Source: Sinotaia quadrata | Lineage: Eukaryota > Mollusca > Gastropoda > Architaenioglossa > Viviparidae | DNA: 64,000 bases | Direction: 5' to 3' | Assembly: GCA_028829895.1 (NCBI GenBank) | Contig: CM054182.1 | Span: 16,760,001-16,824,000 of the forward strand | Shown here: piece by piece, positions 36,201 through 40,600 of the stretch | Layout of the letters: the number at the start of each line of letters is the position of its first letter | Position numbering within the stretch: the stretch's first letter is position 1 | The notes under the pieces: model-generated | Told to the model about the DNA's origin: nothing | What the model saw: the letters and a program-made list of their open reading frames with translations, nothing else | Database searches by the model: none | Position numbers and translations under genes: made by a program

Positions 36201-38816
36201 CGCGCACACACACATACACACACATGCATGCATTCGTACTCATACATTCACATACACACATATAGCACACATTACGCATAAATGCATAATACACACTTTA
36301 CACATGCACGTGCGGATAAACTGTTTTATTATGATCCAGTAGATATAACTGTAGGCATGTCCTTATTTACATACAAATACCCTGATTGGCTATTTTGTTA
36401 TAATAAGCTGTAAGGTATGAGTTTAGAAAAACCTCGTGCTTATATGCGGAAATATCAGGATAAAATTTTAACTTATAATGCCTTAGGTATAATTATAAGA
36501 ATGAGACTCTAAACTCCATTTCGATCAACAATATAAACCAGTAAACATCTAACCTGTATATCAGCAGTGTAAACAGTAAACATCTAACCTGTTATTATTG
36601 CAAATGTGTGTTGTAAATTTCACTCTCAGTACTCTGCATGTGTAATTAGCCGTTTTTTATTACTGTTATCCTTTGTTATTAGTCCGTCTTATAACTGTTA
36701 TCCTTTGTTATTAGTCCGTCTTATAACTGTAATCATTTGTTATTAGTCCGTCTAAGAGATACTACCCGTGTTATCAGTCCGTCTTAGAACAGTTTATCTT
36801 GTACTTATCGTCCATCTTATAGGTGTTAGCATCTCATTAATACTTCTTAGAGCTGTTATTTTGTTATTATTCCGTCTTATAGCTGTTATCATCTTATTAG
36901 TCCTTCTTAGACCTGTTATCTTGTTCTCATTCCGTATTATAGTTATCATCTTAGTAGTCCGTCTTAGACCTGTTATCTTGTTCTCATTCCGTATTATAGT
37001 TATCATCTTAGTAGCCCGTCTTAGACCTGTTATCTTGTTCTTATTCCGCATTATAGTTATCATCTTATTAGCCCGTCTTAGAACTGTTATCCGTCTTGGA
37101 GCCTCTATACTGTGTTATTAGTCTGTCATAGAGATACTACCCTGTATTGGTAGTCTGCCTTCAGACTGTGAATGTGATATCAGTTCTGTCTGATAACTAT
37201 TAATCTGCTTTTGGAAGTCCAATTTTATATCTTAACCTGCGGTATCACTCAGTCTAATAACTATTAGTGTTGTAAGCAGTTTTATGTTTACAGTAAATAG
37301 TTTTATGTTTACAATAAATAGTTTTATGTTTACAATAAATAGTTGTATGTTTATAATAAATAGTTTTATGTTGACAATAAATAGTTTTACGTTTACAAAA
37401 AATAGTTTTATGTTTACAATAAATAGTTTTATGTTTAACATTAAATAGTTTTATGTTTACAATAAATAGTTTTATGTTGACAATAAATAGTTTTATGTTT
37501 ACAAAAAATAGTTTTATGTTTACAATAAATAGTTTTATGTTTACAATAAATAGTTTTATGTTTAACAGTAAATAGTTTTATGTTTACAGTAAACAGTTCC
37601 CTATTTATAAATAGAATCAGCCTTGCCTTAAGCTAACGTTTGCCTTTCCTTGAGTTATGTCAAAATCAAAGTGATTAGAATATTCAACAGACACGTTTCA
37701 ATATATGTCCATTAAATAGTTTGTTATTTGTAAACCTTCAAGTTTTGGATAGCAAAAATTAATCATTCTACTCTGGACTGGTTTGAATTATTTAATCAAG
37801 TTCTAGCATATTCTTTACCTGAGTTGTTAACTCTGGTACTTACAAAAATTTCATCATATGCAGTACCTGAAGGTCATGTCACTTTGACACTAAACGAACT
37901 ATATAATAATGAAGTTTTAAAATATTGACAAGCAAATTTACTCCACACACAACTAATTCAAGTTTTCCTTGACTTTCTAGTGCAAATTTCTCAAAATAAT
38001 AAAAATAATAATTTGGTTTTGTCTAACATTGAAGGTCAATAGAAATAATAAAATGAATATGCAAGAAACAATATCTGTAGATTTATGTTTAGTAAAATAT
38101 TCATGTTTAAGAATGACAATTAAAAATATAGAAATGTGTCTTACAAGGCTGTTTAAGAATGTTTTTTGCCCTGATTAGATTTGACTGAATATATTTTTCT
38201 TTAATTGGCTTTGACTGAATATATAGTTTGCTGTAATTAGCTTGGCTGAATATCTTTCTTTGATTAGCTTTGAATATCTTTTCCTGATTAGCTTTGACTG
38301 AATATCTCTCGCTGGTTAGGTCTGAGTGAATATATATTTTTCTTTGATTGAATATCTGTCCTTGATTAACTCTGAATATCTTTCCCTGACTAGCTTTAAC
38401 TTAATTTCATTTCCTTGAACGATTATCTTTCCTTAAATAGTCTGACCGATTATCTTTCCTTGAATAGTTCTGACCGATTGTCTTTCCTTGAATAGTTCTG
38501 ACCGATTGTCTTTCCTTGAAATAGATCAAATCGACTATCTTTCCTTGAATAATTCTGACCAACTATCTTTGAATAGCTGTGACCTTGCAATTCTTGACAC
38601 GAAGCTGTACCGTTATATTTCTCTGTTCCAGCACAAGTCAAGTGTCCAGTGGACGCGGAGCTGGTCCTGTGTTCAGAAACTTGTCCCCGTACTTGCAGCA
38701 ACCAGAACTCGGTCCAGCCTTGTCCTCATTCCTGCGATGCAGGATGTCTGTGTAACCAAGGGACTGTTCTGCACGACAACCTGTGTATTCTTCCAGAACA
38801 TTGCCCATCTACGTGA
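5858..38816 (+). CDS. BMPER: BMPER / crossveinless-2 orthologue (partial, 5' end outside the window); gene span
   Basis: Twelve coding exons spread over 33 kb encode 614 residues and a stop. Domain order is VWC1 (C-terminal half), VWC2, VWC3, VWC4, VWC5, VWD, C8-like region, TIL. This order is the BMPER/CV-2 arrangement; chordin has CHRD domains and no VWD, and kielin-like proteins have many more VWC modules. Vertebrate BMPER is about 685 residues, so only the signal peptide and the first part of VWC1 are missing. Family knowledge: CV-2 is secreted, binds BMPs and chordin at the cell surface or matrix, and can promote or antagonise BMP signalling. All junctions are GT-AG and the phases are consistent (A 0/1, B 1/0, C 0/1, D 1/0, E 0/1, F 1/0, G 0/0, H 0/0, I 0/1, J 1/2, K 2/1, L 1/stop). 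Introns range from about 0.9 to 4.9 kb and are repeat-filled. No frameshift or premature stop is seen, so the gene looks functional. Confidence 0.93.
5961..6168. other. Intron sequence
   Basis: Unique intron sequence directly after exon A; nothing recognised. Confidence 0.5.
6169..6345. repeat. Minisatellite, about 53 bp unit, with acceptor-like TTTCAG
   Basis: Three to four units carry gtacgatttgttgtacgtaa, then ttgttcatttcag and attcagactgaa. Each unit has a plausible 3' splice-site-like tcatttcag on the sense strand. Confidence 0.85.
6346..6726. other. Intron sequence with a diverged duplication
   Basis: Two related segments (tgtgtatccgtctgt at about 6460 and 6553) are about 93 bp apart. 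A G-rich/C-rich stretch lies at 6590-6670. No exon is visible. Confidence 0.5.
6727..6791. repeat. (CA)n microsatellite
   Basis: An almost pure CA dinucleotide run of about 64 bp. Confidence 0.97.
6792..7279. repeat. Intron sequence ending in a degenerate minisatellite
   Basis: From about 7040, imperfect 35-40 bp units contain gggttaatgttcttta followed by 'catgtacactatatacag'. The last, shortened unit supplies ttaatgttctttatag, the acceptor of exon B. Confidence 0.7.
7281..7363 (+). CDS. BMPER: CV-2 exon B: first half of VWC2
   Basis: This encodes visible residues 35-62 (phase 1 in, phase 0 out). The peptide begins GCKFNGTEYSSGDSW and ends with a PCQLRHCR segment, the classical first VWC subdomain C..-G..Y..G..W....C..C.C. 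The middle Cys of the final C..C.C set is replaced (CQLRHC), as in the same module of vertebrate BMPER. The acceptor is ttctttatag and the donor CGA|GTAAGA. Confidence 0.93.
7364..8090. other. Intron sequence, moderately complex
   Basis: Unique sequence with T-rich tracts; the 7700-8080 part has more G+C and CpG. I see no VWC-like exon here, and the phases of exons B and C join directly. Confidence 0.5.
8091..8245. repeat. Minisatellite, about 21 bp unit
   Basis: About seven units of aattgtcataacgtctaggtc with small changes. Confidence 0.9.
8246..8496. repeat. Degenerate minisatellite, about 22-25 bp unit
   Basis: Units of atggtcataatgtgtactgt with many substitutions. It continues beyond the inverted mobile element at 9576. 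Confidence 0.85.
8497..9575 (-). mobile_element. LTR-like element, copy 3 (inverted, internally deleted)
   Basis: Reverse complement of family A. It starts TGTGATGGAGTAAATTTGCC and ends TGGCGTTGGCGTCACA. Flanks tatgg (8492-8496) and catgg (9576-9580) are a 4-of-5 target duplication within a minisatellite unit. It is about 480 bp shorter than copies 1 and 2, so it carries internal deletions. A poly-A run at about 8743-8758 is on the + strand. Confidence 0.75.
9576..10510. repeat. Degenerate TGGTCATAATGTGTA minisatellite with a 55 bp sub-array
   Basis: This continues the array that the LTR-like element split. Within it, 10153-10350 holds about four close copies of a 55-bp unit (ggtcttaatgtgcactgttt then acgacagccaaaatatgtgt). 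A similar pair lies at 9790-9930. Confidence 0.85.
10511..10975. other. Intron sequence
   Basis: Unique AT-rich sequence with a poly-A tract near 10686; no feature recognised. Confidence 0.5.
10976..11165. repeat. CA/GC-rich compound microsatellite
   Basis: CACG, CA and TC runs ending in (GC)n at 11154-11162. It lies only about 46 bp upstream of exon C, near where the branch point must be. Confidence 0.95.
11212..11302 (+). CDS. BMPER: CV-2 exon C: second half of VWC2
   Basis: This encodes visible residues 63-92 plus the first base of the next codon (phase 0 in, 1 out). The peptide starts AGVITQSTEQC, has CHSPK and ends GQCCPACP, matching the second VWC subdomain; vertebrate BMPER has a similar GVV...C..C.....CCP.CPG pattern. 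The acceptor is ttttttctcag and the donor CCAG|GTAAGA. Confidence 0.93.
11303..11374. other. Intron start, G-rich
   Basis: A short G-rich tract (gtgggtgggggagagg) follows the exon C donor. Confidence 0.5.
11375..11520. repeat. Minisatellite, about 51 bp unit, three copies
   Basis: Units contain ttctcctaatgtttagtata and cttttctaataaaattcaa. Confidence 0.85.
11521..11769. other. Intron sequence
   Basis: Unique apart from a small duplication of 'cgggtaactgaaa' near 11590-11630. Confidence 0.5.
11770..11965. repeat. Minisatellite, 28 bp unit, about six copies
   Basis: Units of atttcaaaagaactaatgtt plus 'acgttgat'. The later units share the change to 'cagaagaactaccgttacgct'. Confidence 0.92.
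11966..13039. repeat. Intron: unique lead, then degenerate TGTAATATTGT minisatellite
   Basis: 11966-12185 is unique. From about 12190 to 12990, very degenerate units of 35-60 bp contain ctgtaatattgtcatac and cttgtatcaggctaaat. No exon. Confidence 0.65.
13040..13733 (+). repeat. 23 bp array of splice-acceptor-like units leading into exon D
   Basis: About 25-30 units of ttaggctgtacatttctg followed by a T-run. Each unit is pyrimidine tract + TAG + 'gctgtacattt'. The true acceptor of exon D is ttttatag|gatgtacatttcg, so the unit matches acceptor plus the first coding bases; the last units (13684-13730) even have 'ataggatgtacattt'. The frame through the array reads GCTFLFFL repeatedly, in register with exon D's own start GCTF. 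The array therefore appears to be an expansion of the exon's 3' splice site. Confidence 0.95.
13734..13816 (+). CDS. BMPER: CV-2 exon D: first half of VWC3
   Basis: This encodes visible residues 93-120 (phase 1 in, 0 out). The peptide GCTFRGQQYKEGEMF continues to LCTECRC, which is a canonical first VWC subdomain with C..G..Y..GE.F and CxxCxC. The real start is chosen because only the last acceptor of the preceding array is followed by a complete VWC frame. The donor is TGTCAG|GTATAC. Confidence 0.93.
13817..14463. repeat. Intron: CA microsatellite and degenerate ACAGGCACAC repeats
   Basis: 13846-13963 is a CA/CACG microsatellite. 14040-14225 has loose copies of acacagatacaggcacgc. 14226-14463 is unique and AT-rich. 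Confidence 0.8.
14464..14523. repeat. (GT)n microsatellite
   Basis: A nearly pure GT run of about 58 bp. Confidence 0.97.
14524..14578 (+). repeat. Duplicate of the exon E acceptor region (lacking AG)
   Basis: The segment beginning gtaacgaagttgaatgttac and running through 'ataactgtcattatttcat' to 'cttattgttTgtg' is repeated at 14672-14726, where it ends in the functional ttgttcgcag. This upstream copy lacks the AG, so it duplicates the branch/pyrimidine region without a usable splice site. Confidence 0.9.
14579..14671. repeat. (GTGC)n/(GT)n microsatellite
   Basis: A run of GCGT tetranucleotides followed by GT dinucleotides separates the two copies of the exon E acceptor region. Confidence 0.97.
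14727..14826 (+). CDS. BMPER: CV-2 exon E: second half of VWC3
   Basis: This encodes visible residues 121-153 plus one base (phase 0 in, 1 out). The peptide NGGIVCSKRVCPVLNCP ends in GECCPQC, a clear second VWC subdomain (C....CP.l.C......g.CCp.C). The acceptor is tattgttcgcag. The donor is CAAG|GTCATT, which is weaker than consensus (GTCA rather than GTRA). Confidence 0.93.
14827..14949. other. Intron sequence
   Basis: Short AT-rich lead into the 28-bp array. Confidence 0.5.
14950..15590. repeat. Minisatellite, 28 bp unit, about 22 copies
   Basis: Units of tacagctattagatcatcaa plus 'cacatatg'. Variants (tatttacag or tatgtacag; atcacc or atcatc) alternate. Each unit includes TACAG. Confidence 0.95.
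15591..15715. other. Intron end with pyrimidine tract
   Basis: A long CT-rich tract (15656-15712) ends in cccattcag, a strong acceptor for exon F. Confidence 0.8.
15716..15822 (+). CDS. BMPER: CV-2 exon F: first half of VWC4
   Basis: This encodes visible residues 154-189 (phase 1 in, 0 out). The peptide has a short linker EMRRIFDVTTRC, then IYPRGQTFEPDNC and CTTCSCT, the first subdomain of a VWC. Vertebrate BMPER has a comparable linker (K-V-F-D) before VWC4. The donor is TGCACA|GTAAGT, near consensus. Confidence 0.92.
15823..16009. other. Intron start
   Basis: Unique sequence; nothing recognised. Confidence 0.5.
16010..16620. repeat. Very degenerate AAAAGTCCCATAGAAAA repeats
   Basis: Loose units of about 20-40 bp around 'catagaaaagtcccat'. 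This is an old, decayed minisatellite. Confidence 0.65.
16621..16829. other. Intron sequence
   Basis: Unique sequence; nothing recognised. Confidence 0.5.
16830..17345. repeat. Minisatellite, about 23 bp unit
   Basis: About 20 units of tttaacacttagcataaagt plus 'gcc', with a longer block repeated at 16990-17070 and 17090-17160. Confidence 0.9.
17346..17403. other. Short spacer
   Basis: Unique sequence between two arrays. Confidence 0.5.
17404..17707. repeat. Minisatellite, 60 bp unit, five copies
   Basis: Units begin gatggtgtctgattagactc and end 'ggttatactgacatattaattat'. Copies are nearly identical, which implies recent amplification. Confidence 0.95.
17708..18461. other. Intron sequence with a short (GGTT)n
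   Basis: A ten-unit GGTT microsatellite lies at 17824-17863. Duplicated 'gaagacgtg' motifs lie around 17960-18135. Otherwise unique. Confidence 0.6.
18462..18635. repeat. Minisatellite, about 60 then 53 bp spacing, with TTTTGCAG acceptor-like core
   Basis: Four copies of attttgcagtaggcctcact plus 'ataaagaga.gccat.tatt'. Each carries a splice-acceptor-like attttgcag. Confidence 0.88.
18636..19590. other. Unique intron sequence
   Basis: There is a T-rich tract at 18780-18800 and a GT/GAGA-rich patch at 19350-19430. No exon is visible. Confidence 0.5.
19591..19955. repeat. Minisatellite, 48 bp unit, with CRE palindromes
   Basis: About seven units contain agtggatttatgtacgacag. The first two units carry the perfect palindrome TGACGTCA (19613-19620 and 19661-19668); later units have decayed forms TGATATCA and TGATGTCA. 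Confidence 0.92.
19956..20204. other. Intron sequence with a degenerate pair
   Basis: Two loose copies of 'caccacctattgc..aatttca' at about 20047-20070 and 20118-20140. Confidence 0.5.
20205..20710 (+). repeat. 48 bp array of acceptor-bearing units leading into exon G
   Basis: About ten units contain gtgatttgatgtttacag and 'tgtgcaggattatttcaaatgtgacagat'. The final, truncated unit supplies the true acceptor gatgtttacag of exon G, and some units also share the following 'ctgt'. The array therefore multiplies the 3' splice site of this exon. Confidence 0.93.
20711..20851 (+). CDS. BMPER: CV-2 exon G: second half of VWC4 and start of VWC5
   Basis: This encodes visible residues 190-236 (47 codons, phase 0/0). 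The peptide LSGTSVCLRTTCPPIDC, then GGCCQTCP, closes VWC4; RRECLFHNIRRL opens VWC5. Unlike the earlier domain borders, no intron separates VWC4 from VWC5. The donor is CGGCTG|GTAAGA. The junction is tandemly duplicated 43 bp downstream, giving a second donor at 20895; using it would add an in-frame TAA, so the first donor is chosen. Confidence 0.9.
20840..20927 (+). repeat. Tandem duplication of the exon G donor (43 bp, two copies)
   Basis: atcagacggctggtaagaac (starting 20840) recurs with one change at 20883, including the GTAAGA donor. The copy includes the last coding bases and the start of the intron. Confidence 0.93.
20928..21261. other. Intron sequence
   Basis: Unique sequence with a short GGT run near 21031; nothing recognised. 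Confidence 0.5.
21262..21393. repeat. (GATT)n microsatellite with GACA and GGTT edges
   Basis: About 26 GATT tetranucleotides flanked by short GATA/GACA and GGTT runs. Confidence 0.97.
21394..21739. other. Intron sequence
   Basis: Unique AT-rich sequence; nothing recognised. Confidence 0.5.
21740..21860. repeat. Minisatellite, 25 bp unit, about five copies
   Basis: Units of tcagaacaatatgttaagta plus 'tgttg'. Confidence 0.92.
21861..22255. repeat. Minisatellite, about 60 bp unit, about four copies
   Basis: From 21990, units contain aggagtaaaacagtgactgc and 'atgtcaagaacaaatgaaagatactgt'. The first 130 bp are unique. Confidence 0.88.
22256..23437. other. Unique intron sequence before exon H
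   Basis: Mostly unique. Loose repeats 'cacaaataattttg.atattgtaga' occur at 23290-23375. The acceptor aatgtgcag lacks a good pyrimidine tract. Confidence 0.55.
23438..23542 (+). CDS. BMPER: CV-2 exon H: middle of VWC5
   Basis: This encodes visible residues 237-271 (35 codons, phase 0/0). The peptide HKEKWRPSPCLECTC, then EDGVTYC and ERCSNSLWC, is the centre of a VWC module with CxxCxC. Joined to exon G, the first Cys to Trp spacing (14 residues) equals that of vertebrate BMPER VWC5, but the usual Gly, aromatic and Gly-Glu residues are not kept (NIRRLHKEKW). An in-frame TAA lies 33 bp upstream, so the acceptor at 23437 is the only phase-0 choice. The donor is CCAGAA|GTAGGT. Confidence 0.85.
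23543..24150. other. Intron sequence with short CA/CG and GT runs
   Basis: A (GC)/(CA) run lies at 23688-23724 and a GT run at about 24002-24018. No exon. Confidence 0.55.
24151..24300. repeat. Minisatellite, about 26 bp unit
   Basis: Five to six imperfect units of tctatggactgggtccctct plus 'agtatg'. Confidence 0.88.
24301..24770. other. Higher-complexity intron block
   Basis: More G+C and CpG than the neighbourhood, without repeat structure and without a VWC-like frame. It might be a regulatory block or an old element. Confidence 0.4.
24771..24970. repeat. Degenerate minisatellite, about 25-30 bp unit
   Basis: Imperfect units of cttattggcctgtacgtggc plus 'tctga'. Confidence 0.8.
24971..25082. 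other. Short intron spacer
   Basis: Unique T-rich sequence. Confidence 0.5.
25083..25500. repeat. Minisatellite, 21 bp unit, about 19 copies
   Basis: Units of cactttggtcaaatttctgta. Variants (caactttc, cacttcgatc) are clustered. The 21-bp period keeps frames open on both strands, which is not evidence of coding. Confidence 0.96.
25501..26449. repeat. Intron: unique sequence with two short degenerate duplications
   Basis: 25736-25850 holds two copies of 'gggcgctctgcatattgaacgtg..tcgg..taaatcgatg'. 25955-26180 holds three loose copies of a T-rich unit with 'gagttaacgaaagattgctattaca..acgatttgtct'. The rest is unique and T-rich. Confidence 0.6.
26450..27015. repeat. TTTGT-rich minisatellite
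   Basis: Units of gtttgttatttgtggtttgt plus 'atttgttttgt' at irregular 29-35 bp spacing. One strand is almost only G and T with few C or A. Long open frames here are composition artefacts. Confidence 0.93.
27016..27280. repeat. GGAC/GATG and (GATA)n microsatellites
   Basis: Short GGAC and GATG runs, a GA run at about 27100-27113, then about 18 GATA units to 27257. The array ends 35 bp before exon I. Confidence 0.95.
27293..27344 (+). CDS. BMPER: CV-2 exon I: end of VWC5
   Basis: This encodes visible residues 272-288 plus one base (phase 0 in, 1 out). The 52-bp exon encodes GYELRLTQDSCCPKCVE, the CCxxC end of VWC5. The acceptor tttgtttcttattcag has a good pyrimidine tract and the donor GGAAC|GTAAGT is near consensus. 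The short length fits a split VWC module. Confidence 0.88.
27345..27789. repeat. Degenerate minisatellite, about 35-40 bp unit
   Basis: Imperfect units of agagtaaatgttatcac plus 'gagtgaaatgctatgtca'. Confidence 0.8.
27790..29315 (+). mobile_element. Decayed Ty3/gypsy-like LTR retrotransposon remnant (gag region)
   Basis: GC-richer sequence unlike the flanking repeats. A tRNA primer-binding-like TGGCGCTGCGAG lies at 28129-28140, just 3' of a possible LTR (about 27800-28125). Gag-like frames follow in three registers: 28158-28286, then about 28231-28500, then 28508-28680, then 28693-28925, broken by frameshifts. Family-like cues are RRQGRRESVRDYGYALIALK and, later, IRDEAIHLEAEKR. A zinc-knuckle relic lies at 29005-29046 (C..S....H....Y) with two of the zinc ligands replaced. 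No reverse transcriptase or 3' LTR is seen; the remnant stops where a minisatellite begins at about 29315. Confidence 0.7.
29316..29643. repeat. Minisatellite, about 41 bp unit, split by an LTR-like insertion
   Basis: About eight degenerate units of gcacaccaaagtgttgaaat plus 'acgtctgaaatgttcacta'. The unit is interrupted by copy 2 at 29649 and resumes at 31199. Confidence 0.85.
29649..31198 (+). mobile_element. LTR-like element, copy 2 (1550 bp, family A)
   Basis: Starts TGTGATGTCAACGCCACTTA and ends GGCAAATTTACTCCTCCACA. It is flanked by a perfect 5-bp duplication, cacac at 29644-29648 and 31199-31203, inside a 41-bp minisatellite unit. It is collinear with copy 1. No coding capacity is evident. 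It sits in the intron between exons I and J. Confidence 0.8.
31199..31905. repeat. Intron end with 41 bp repeats and degenerate GTGTATTTTGA units
   Basis: 31410-31530 has three to four copies of attgtattagtgagccttat plus 'gaacgtgtaatgtgtatttt'. 31560-31800 has loose 'gtgtattttgaatgtgt' repeats. The acceptor is tatttctgtttatag. Confidence 0.75.
31906..32569 (+). CDS. BMPER: CV-2 exon J: VWD domain and start of the C8-like region
   Basis: This large 664-bp exon encodes visible residues 289-510 (phase 1 in, 2 out). It opens VCTVFGDPHYRTFDGRMF, the VWD start. The GDPH motif (31929-31940) is the acid-labile Asp-Pro cleavage site known in CV-2 and mucins. WDGDSFVEL and CGLCGNYNG (32304-32330) complete the VWD signature. 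The last part, HCERDAQIRNRATRVC and FKDC, begins the C8-like region finished by exon K. The whole VWD in one exon contrasts with the split VWC modules. The donor is GTACGTCAG|GTAAGC; reading on would hit TAA at once. Codon use is GC-richer than the introns. Confidence 0.96.
32570..33260 (+). repeat. Donor-like minisatellite directly after exon J
   Basis: Degenerate units of about 18-20 bp, gtacatcaggtaagttgta, begin at the exon J donor, which itself reads gtacgtcaggtaagccgtc. Many units keep a GTAAGT or GTAAGTT donor-like core (for example near 32723, 32743, 32780, 33087). The array looks seeded by the 5' splice site. Confidence 0.85.
33261..33399. other. Intron spacer
   Basis: Unique sequence between two arrays. 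Confidence 0.5.
33400..33960. repeat. Minisatellite, about 50-53 bp unit
   Basis: About ten units of caattagtaatacattgggg plus 'caatatatattagtaattaacaataggactaga'. One unit has an expanded G run at 33557. Confidence 0.92.
33961..34419. other. Unique intron sequence
   Basis: Moderate complexity, a poly-A tract at 34047, no exon. Confidence 0.5.
34420..35205. repeat. Minisatellite, about 32 bp unit
   Basis: About 24 units of gtgtagcactagaatcagaa plus 'tacattcccct.a'. A sub-block with 'ccccacagaagagcactag' has been amplified at 34907-35085. Confidence 0.93.
35206..36032. other. Intron sequence with (ATT)n and a 70 bp duplication
   Basis: (ATT)n lies at 35218-35246. Two copies of 'gaccagtatgtttctacgaaaacgagt' lie at 35399 and 35469. 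A poly-A run lies at 35921. The acceptor for exon K, cttgtatgttggacag, has a weak pyrimidine tract. Confidence 0.55.
36033..36163 (+). CDS. BMPER: CV-2 exon K: remainder of the C8-like region
   Basis: This encodes visible residues 510-554 (phase 2 in, 1 out). The peptide SSCITDMCDCPSGRYCACE then VSQCQRLGVKV and VRC matches the C8 pattern TDMC.C......C.C......Y...C of BMPER. The completed split codon is AG|T (Ser). The donor is TTCTG|GTTAGT. The acceptor tatgttggacag was chosen because it alone restores the frame from exon J. Confidence 0.92.
36164..36640. other. Intron sequence with CA-rich and short duplicated parts
   Basis: A CA-rich patch lies at 36200-36260 and a duplicated 'agtaaacatctaacctgt' at 36540 and 36577. 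No exon. Confidence 0.55.
36641..37264. repeat. Minisatellite, units about 38-62 bp, AGTCCGTCTTA core
   Basis: Units contain ttattagtccgtcttaga and 'ctgttatcttgttctcattccgtattatagttatcatc'. Late units at 36895-37085 are nearly identical. Confidence 0.88.
37265..37611. repeat. Minisatellite, 21 bp unit, about 16 copies
   Basis: Units of aatagttttatgtttacaat, with larger blocks of several units repeated (37340-37440 and 37460-37570). Confidence 0.95.
37612..37947 (+). mobile_element. Family A element, degenerate 3' fragment
   Basis: It shares with copies 1 and 2 the 'ttcaaagtgattaga' region, 'actggtttgaatta..tcaagttctagca' and the terminus agcaaatttactccacaca. The 5' part is missing. Confidence 0.65.
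37948..38631. repeat. Intron end with degenerate GAATATCTTTCCTTGATTAG repeats
   Basis: Unique to about 38160, then many loose units of 'ttgattagctttgactgaatatctttcc' shading into 'ttccttgaatagttctgaccgattatc'. The acceptor is atatttctctgttccag. Confidence 0.8.
38632..38816 (+). CDS. BMPER: CV-2 exon L: C-terminal TIL domain and stop
   Basis: This encodes visible residues 554-614 and TGA at 38814-38816 (phase 1 in). The peptide KCPVDAELVLC, TCPRTC, PHSCDAGCLC and LCILPEHCPST has the ten-cysteine trypsin-inhibitor-like (TIL) spacing that ends VWD proteins of this class. The stop lies three residues after the last Cys; vertebrate BMPER ends at a similar place. Family knowledge: the TIL here is structural rather than an inhibitor. 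Confidence 0.94.
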
Positions 38817-39040
38817 CCACACACACTCTCGTTATAATGGCTTCCAAATTCTGTCTGAAACAGACCCTCCACCCAAATCTCATGTGTGTGTTACAGCTTT
38901 GTGTGCGAGGGGAGGAGGGAGTAACTGATGTCATTGTTCGGAAAAAAATCGATTATCATTTGACAGATCACTCCTGATGATGAATGTCTAAAGTAAATAC
39001 TAGCGAAAACTCTAAATAAATAAGAAAGTCAAGACTAAAT
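38817..39040 (+). other. Probable 3' UTR of CV-2
   Basis: Non-coding sequence from the stop codon to just beyond the polyadenylation signal. Confidence 0.6.
39015..39020 (+). terminator. Polyadenylation signal AATAAA
   Basis: Canonical AATAAA within tctaaataaataagaaagtc, about 200 bp after the stop codon. It is the first canonical signal downstream that I see. A longer 3' UTR using later signals cannot be excluded. Confidence 0.6.
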
Positions 39041-39305
39041 TTAAAAAAATATGATGGTTATCAGATGTAAGAAAGTGTCGCGCTCGACAACGCGATACAT
39101 TGTGGATGTTTACAGGAAATGTAATATTATAAATATTCAAGATTGTTATAAATTAAGAATTCTCTTGGGACTGAAATGTAATATTATAAATATTCAAGAT
39201 TGTTATAAATTAAGAATTCTCTTGGGACTGAAATGTAATATTATAAATGTTCAAGATTGTTATAAATTATGAATTCTCTTGGGACTGTAATTAATTATTA
39301 TGCCG
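39041..39305. repeat. Minisatellite, about 60 bp unit, three copies
   Basis: From 39113, units contain gaaatgtaatattataaata and 'ttcaagattgttataaatta.gaattctcttgggactg'. Confidence 0.92.
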
Positions 39306-39729
39306 ATGAAATATCTTCTTTAATTTCATCAACCCATTCCTCTTGAAGCATGTACCATTTAAGCGATGGAGGCTCAACATTCCTCGGGCCTAGAGGTCAC
39401 TGAACCGTGACTCAATCTAGGAAAACATCAGATGATACTAATAATGGACACGAATTCTTATAAACTATTATTGGAAACTAAACTATACAATTACCTCTGA
39501 TAAAGGTAATTGTATTGCTATAAACTGTTACTGAAAACTATATGTATTCTGATAAAGGTAATTGTAGTGCTATAAACTGTTAATATAAGCAACATTTTAT
39601 CATTATAAGCCATGTTTTATTATTTTCGCGTTTTGTTACTCACAACGTATTTCACATTGAACCGTTTATGAGTATAAATTACATTTGCCGTTACTAACTA
39701 AATGCACTTCGACTCAGTGTAAATGACTC
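39306..39729. other. Intergenic, short duplications
   Basis: Duplicated 'ctgataaaggtaattgta..gctataaactgtta' at 39497 and 39549. Otherwise unique. Confidence 0.5.
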
Positions 39730-40600
39730 ACACTAATGGCTGTATTCTCAATCTGGACTGTGAATACTGTGGGTAACAGTAACAATTATCTTTTCTTGGT
39801 TGTGAATACTGTTGTTATAGGTAAGAATTGCCTTTCCTTGGGCGTGAATATTGTGGTTATCAGTAACAATTACCTTTTCCTGACTGTGAATACTGTGGTT
39901 ATCAGTAACAATTACCTCTTCTTGGTTGTGAATACCGTGGTTATCAGTAACAATTATCTAATGTAGTTATTAGTAACAATTACCTCTTTTTGGTTGTGAA
40001 TTCTGTGGTTATCAGTAACAATTACCTACTGTAGGTATCAGTAACAATTATCTAATGTGGTTATCAGTAACAATTACCTCTTCTTGGTTGTGAATACAAT
40101 GTTTATAAGTAAGCATTACCTCTGCTTTACTGTTCTGGTTGTAAATGCGCTGGTTACTATAAGAACAATTACCTCTGTTTTACCAATTTTGTTGTGAGTG
40201 CTATAAGTATGAATTGCCACTTTTTGATTTACCGCTGTGGTTATGAATGTCATGCCTACCAATTACCTCTACTTTACTACTTTGGTTGTGCATACCATGT
40301 TTACCAATAGGAATTACCTCATTTTTTATCTTTTTATTACGTATTTGTCTTGGCTACTATTAAGAATGGCGTTACATTGGCATTTATCTTTGTTGTACTA
40401 ATGTGTTAGTGAATGTTATATTTACCAGTAGCAATTACTTATGTTGCCTACATGACTGTCAATGGCATTGTTACCAGTAAGAATTATACTCGTTTACCAC
40501 CTCTGCTTTGCCACTTTGATTATATGGTTGTCAAGGTAATCAGTAACATTTACCTCTGGTTACCTATGTGGTCACGAATGCAATGGTTATAGGTTTACAT
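39730..40600. repeat. Degenerate minisatellite, TTATCAGTAACAATTACCTCT core
   Basis: Units of about 42 bp (gtggttatcagtaacaatta plus 'cctcttcttggttgtgaatact') are well kept to about 40110 and progressively decayed afterwards. Confidence 0.88.
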
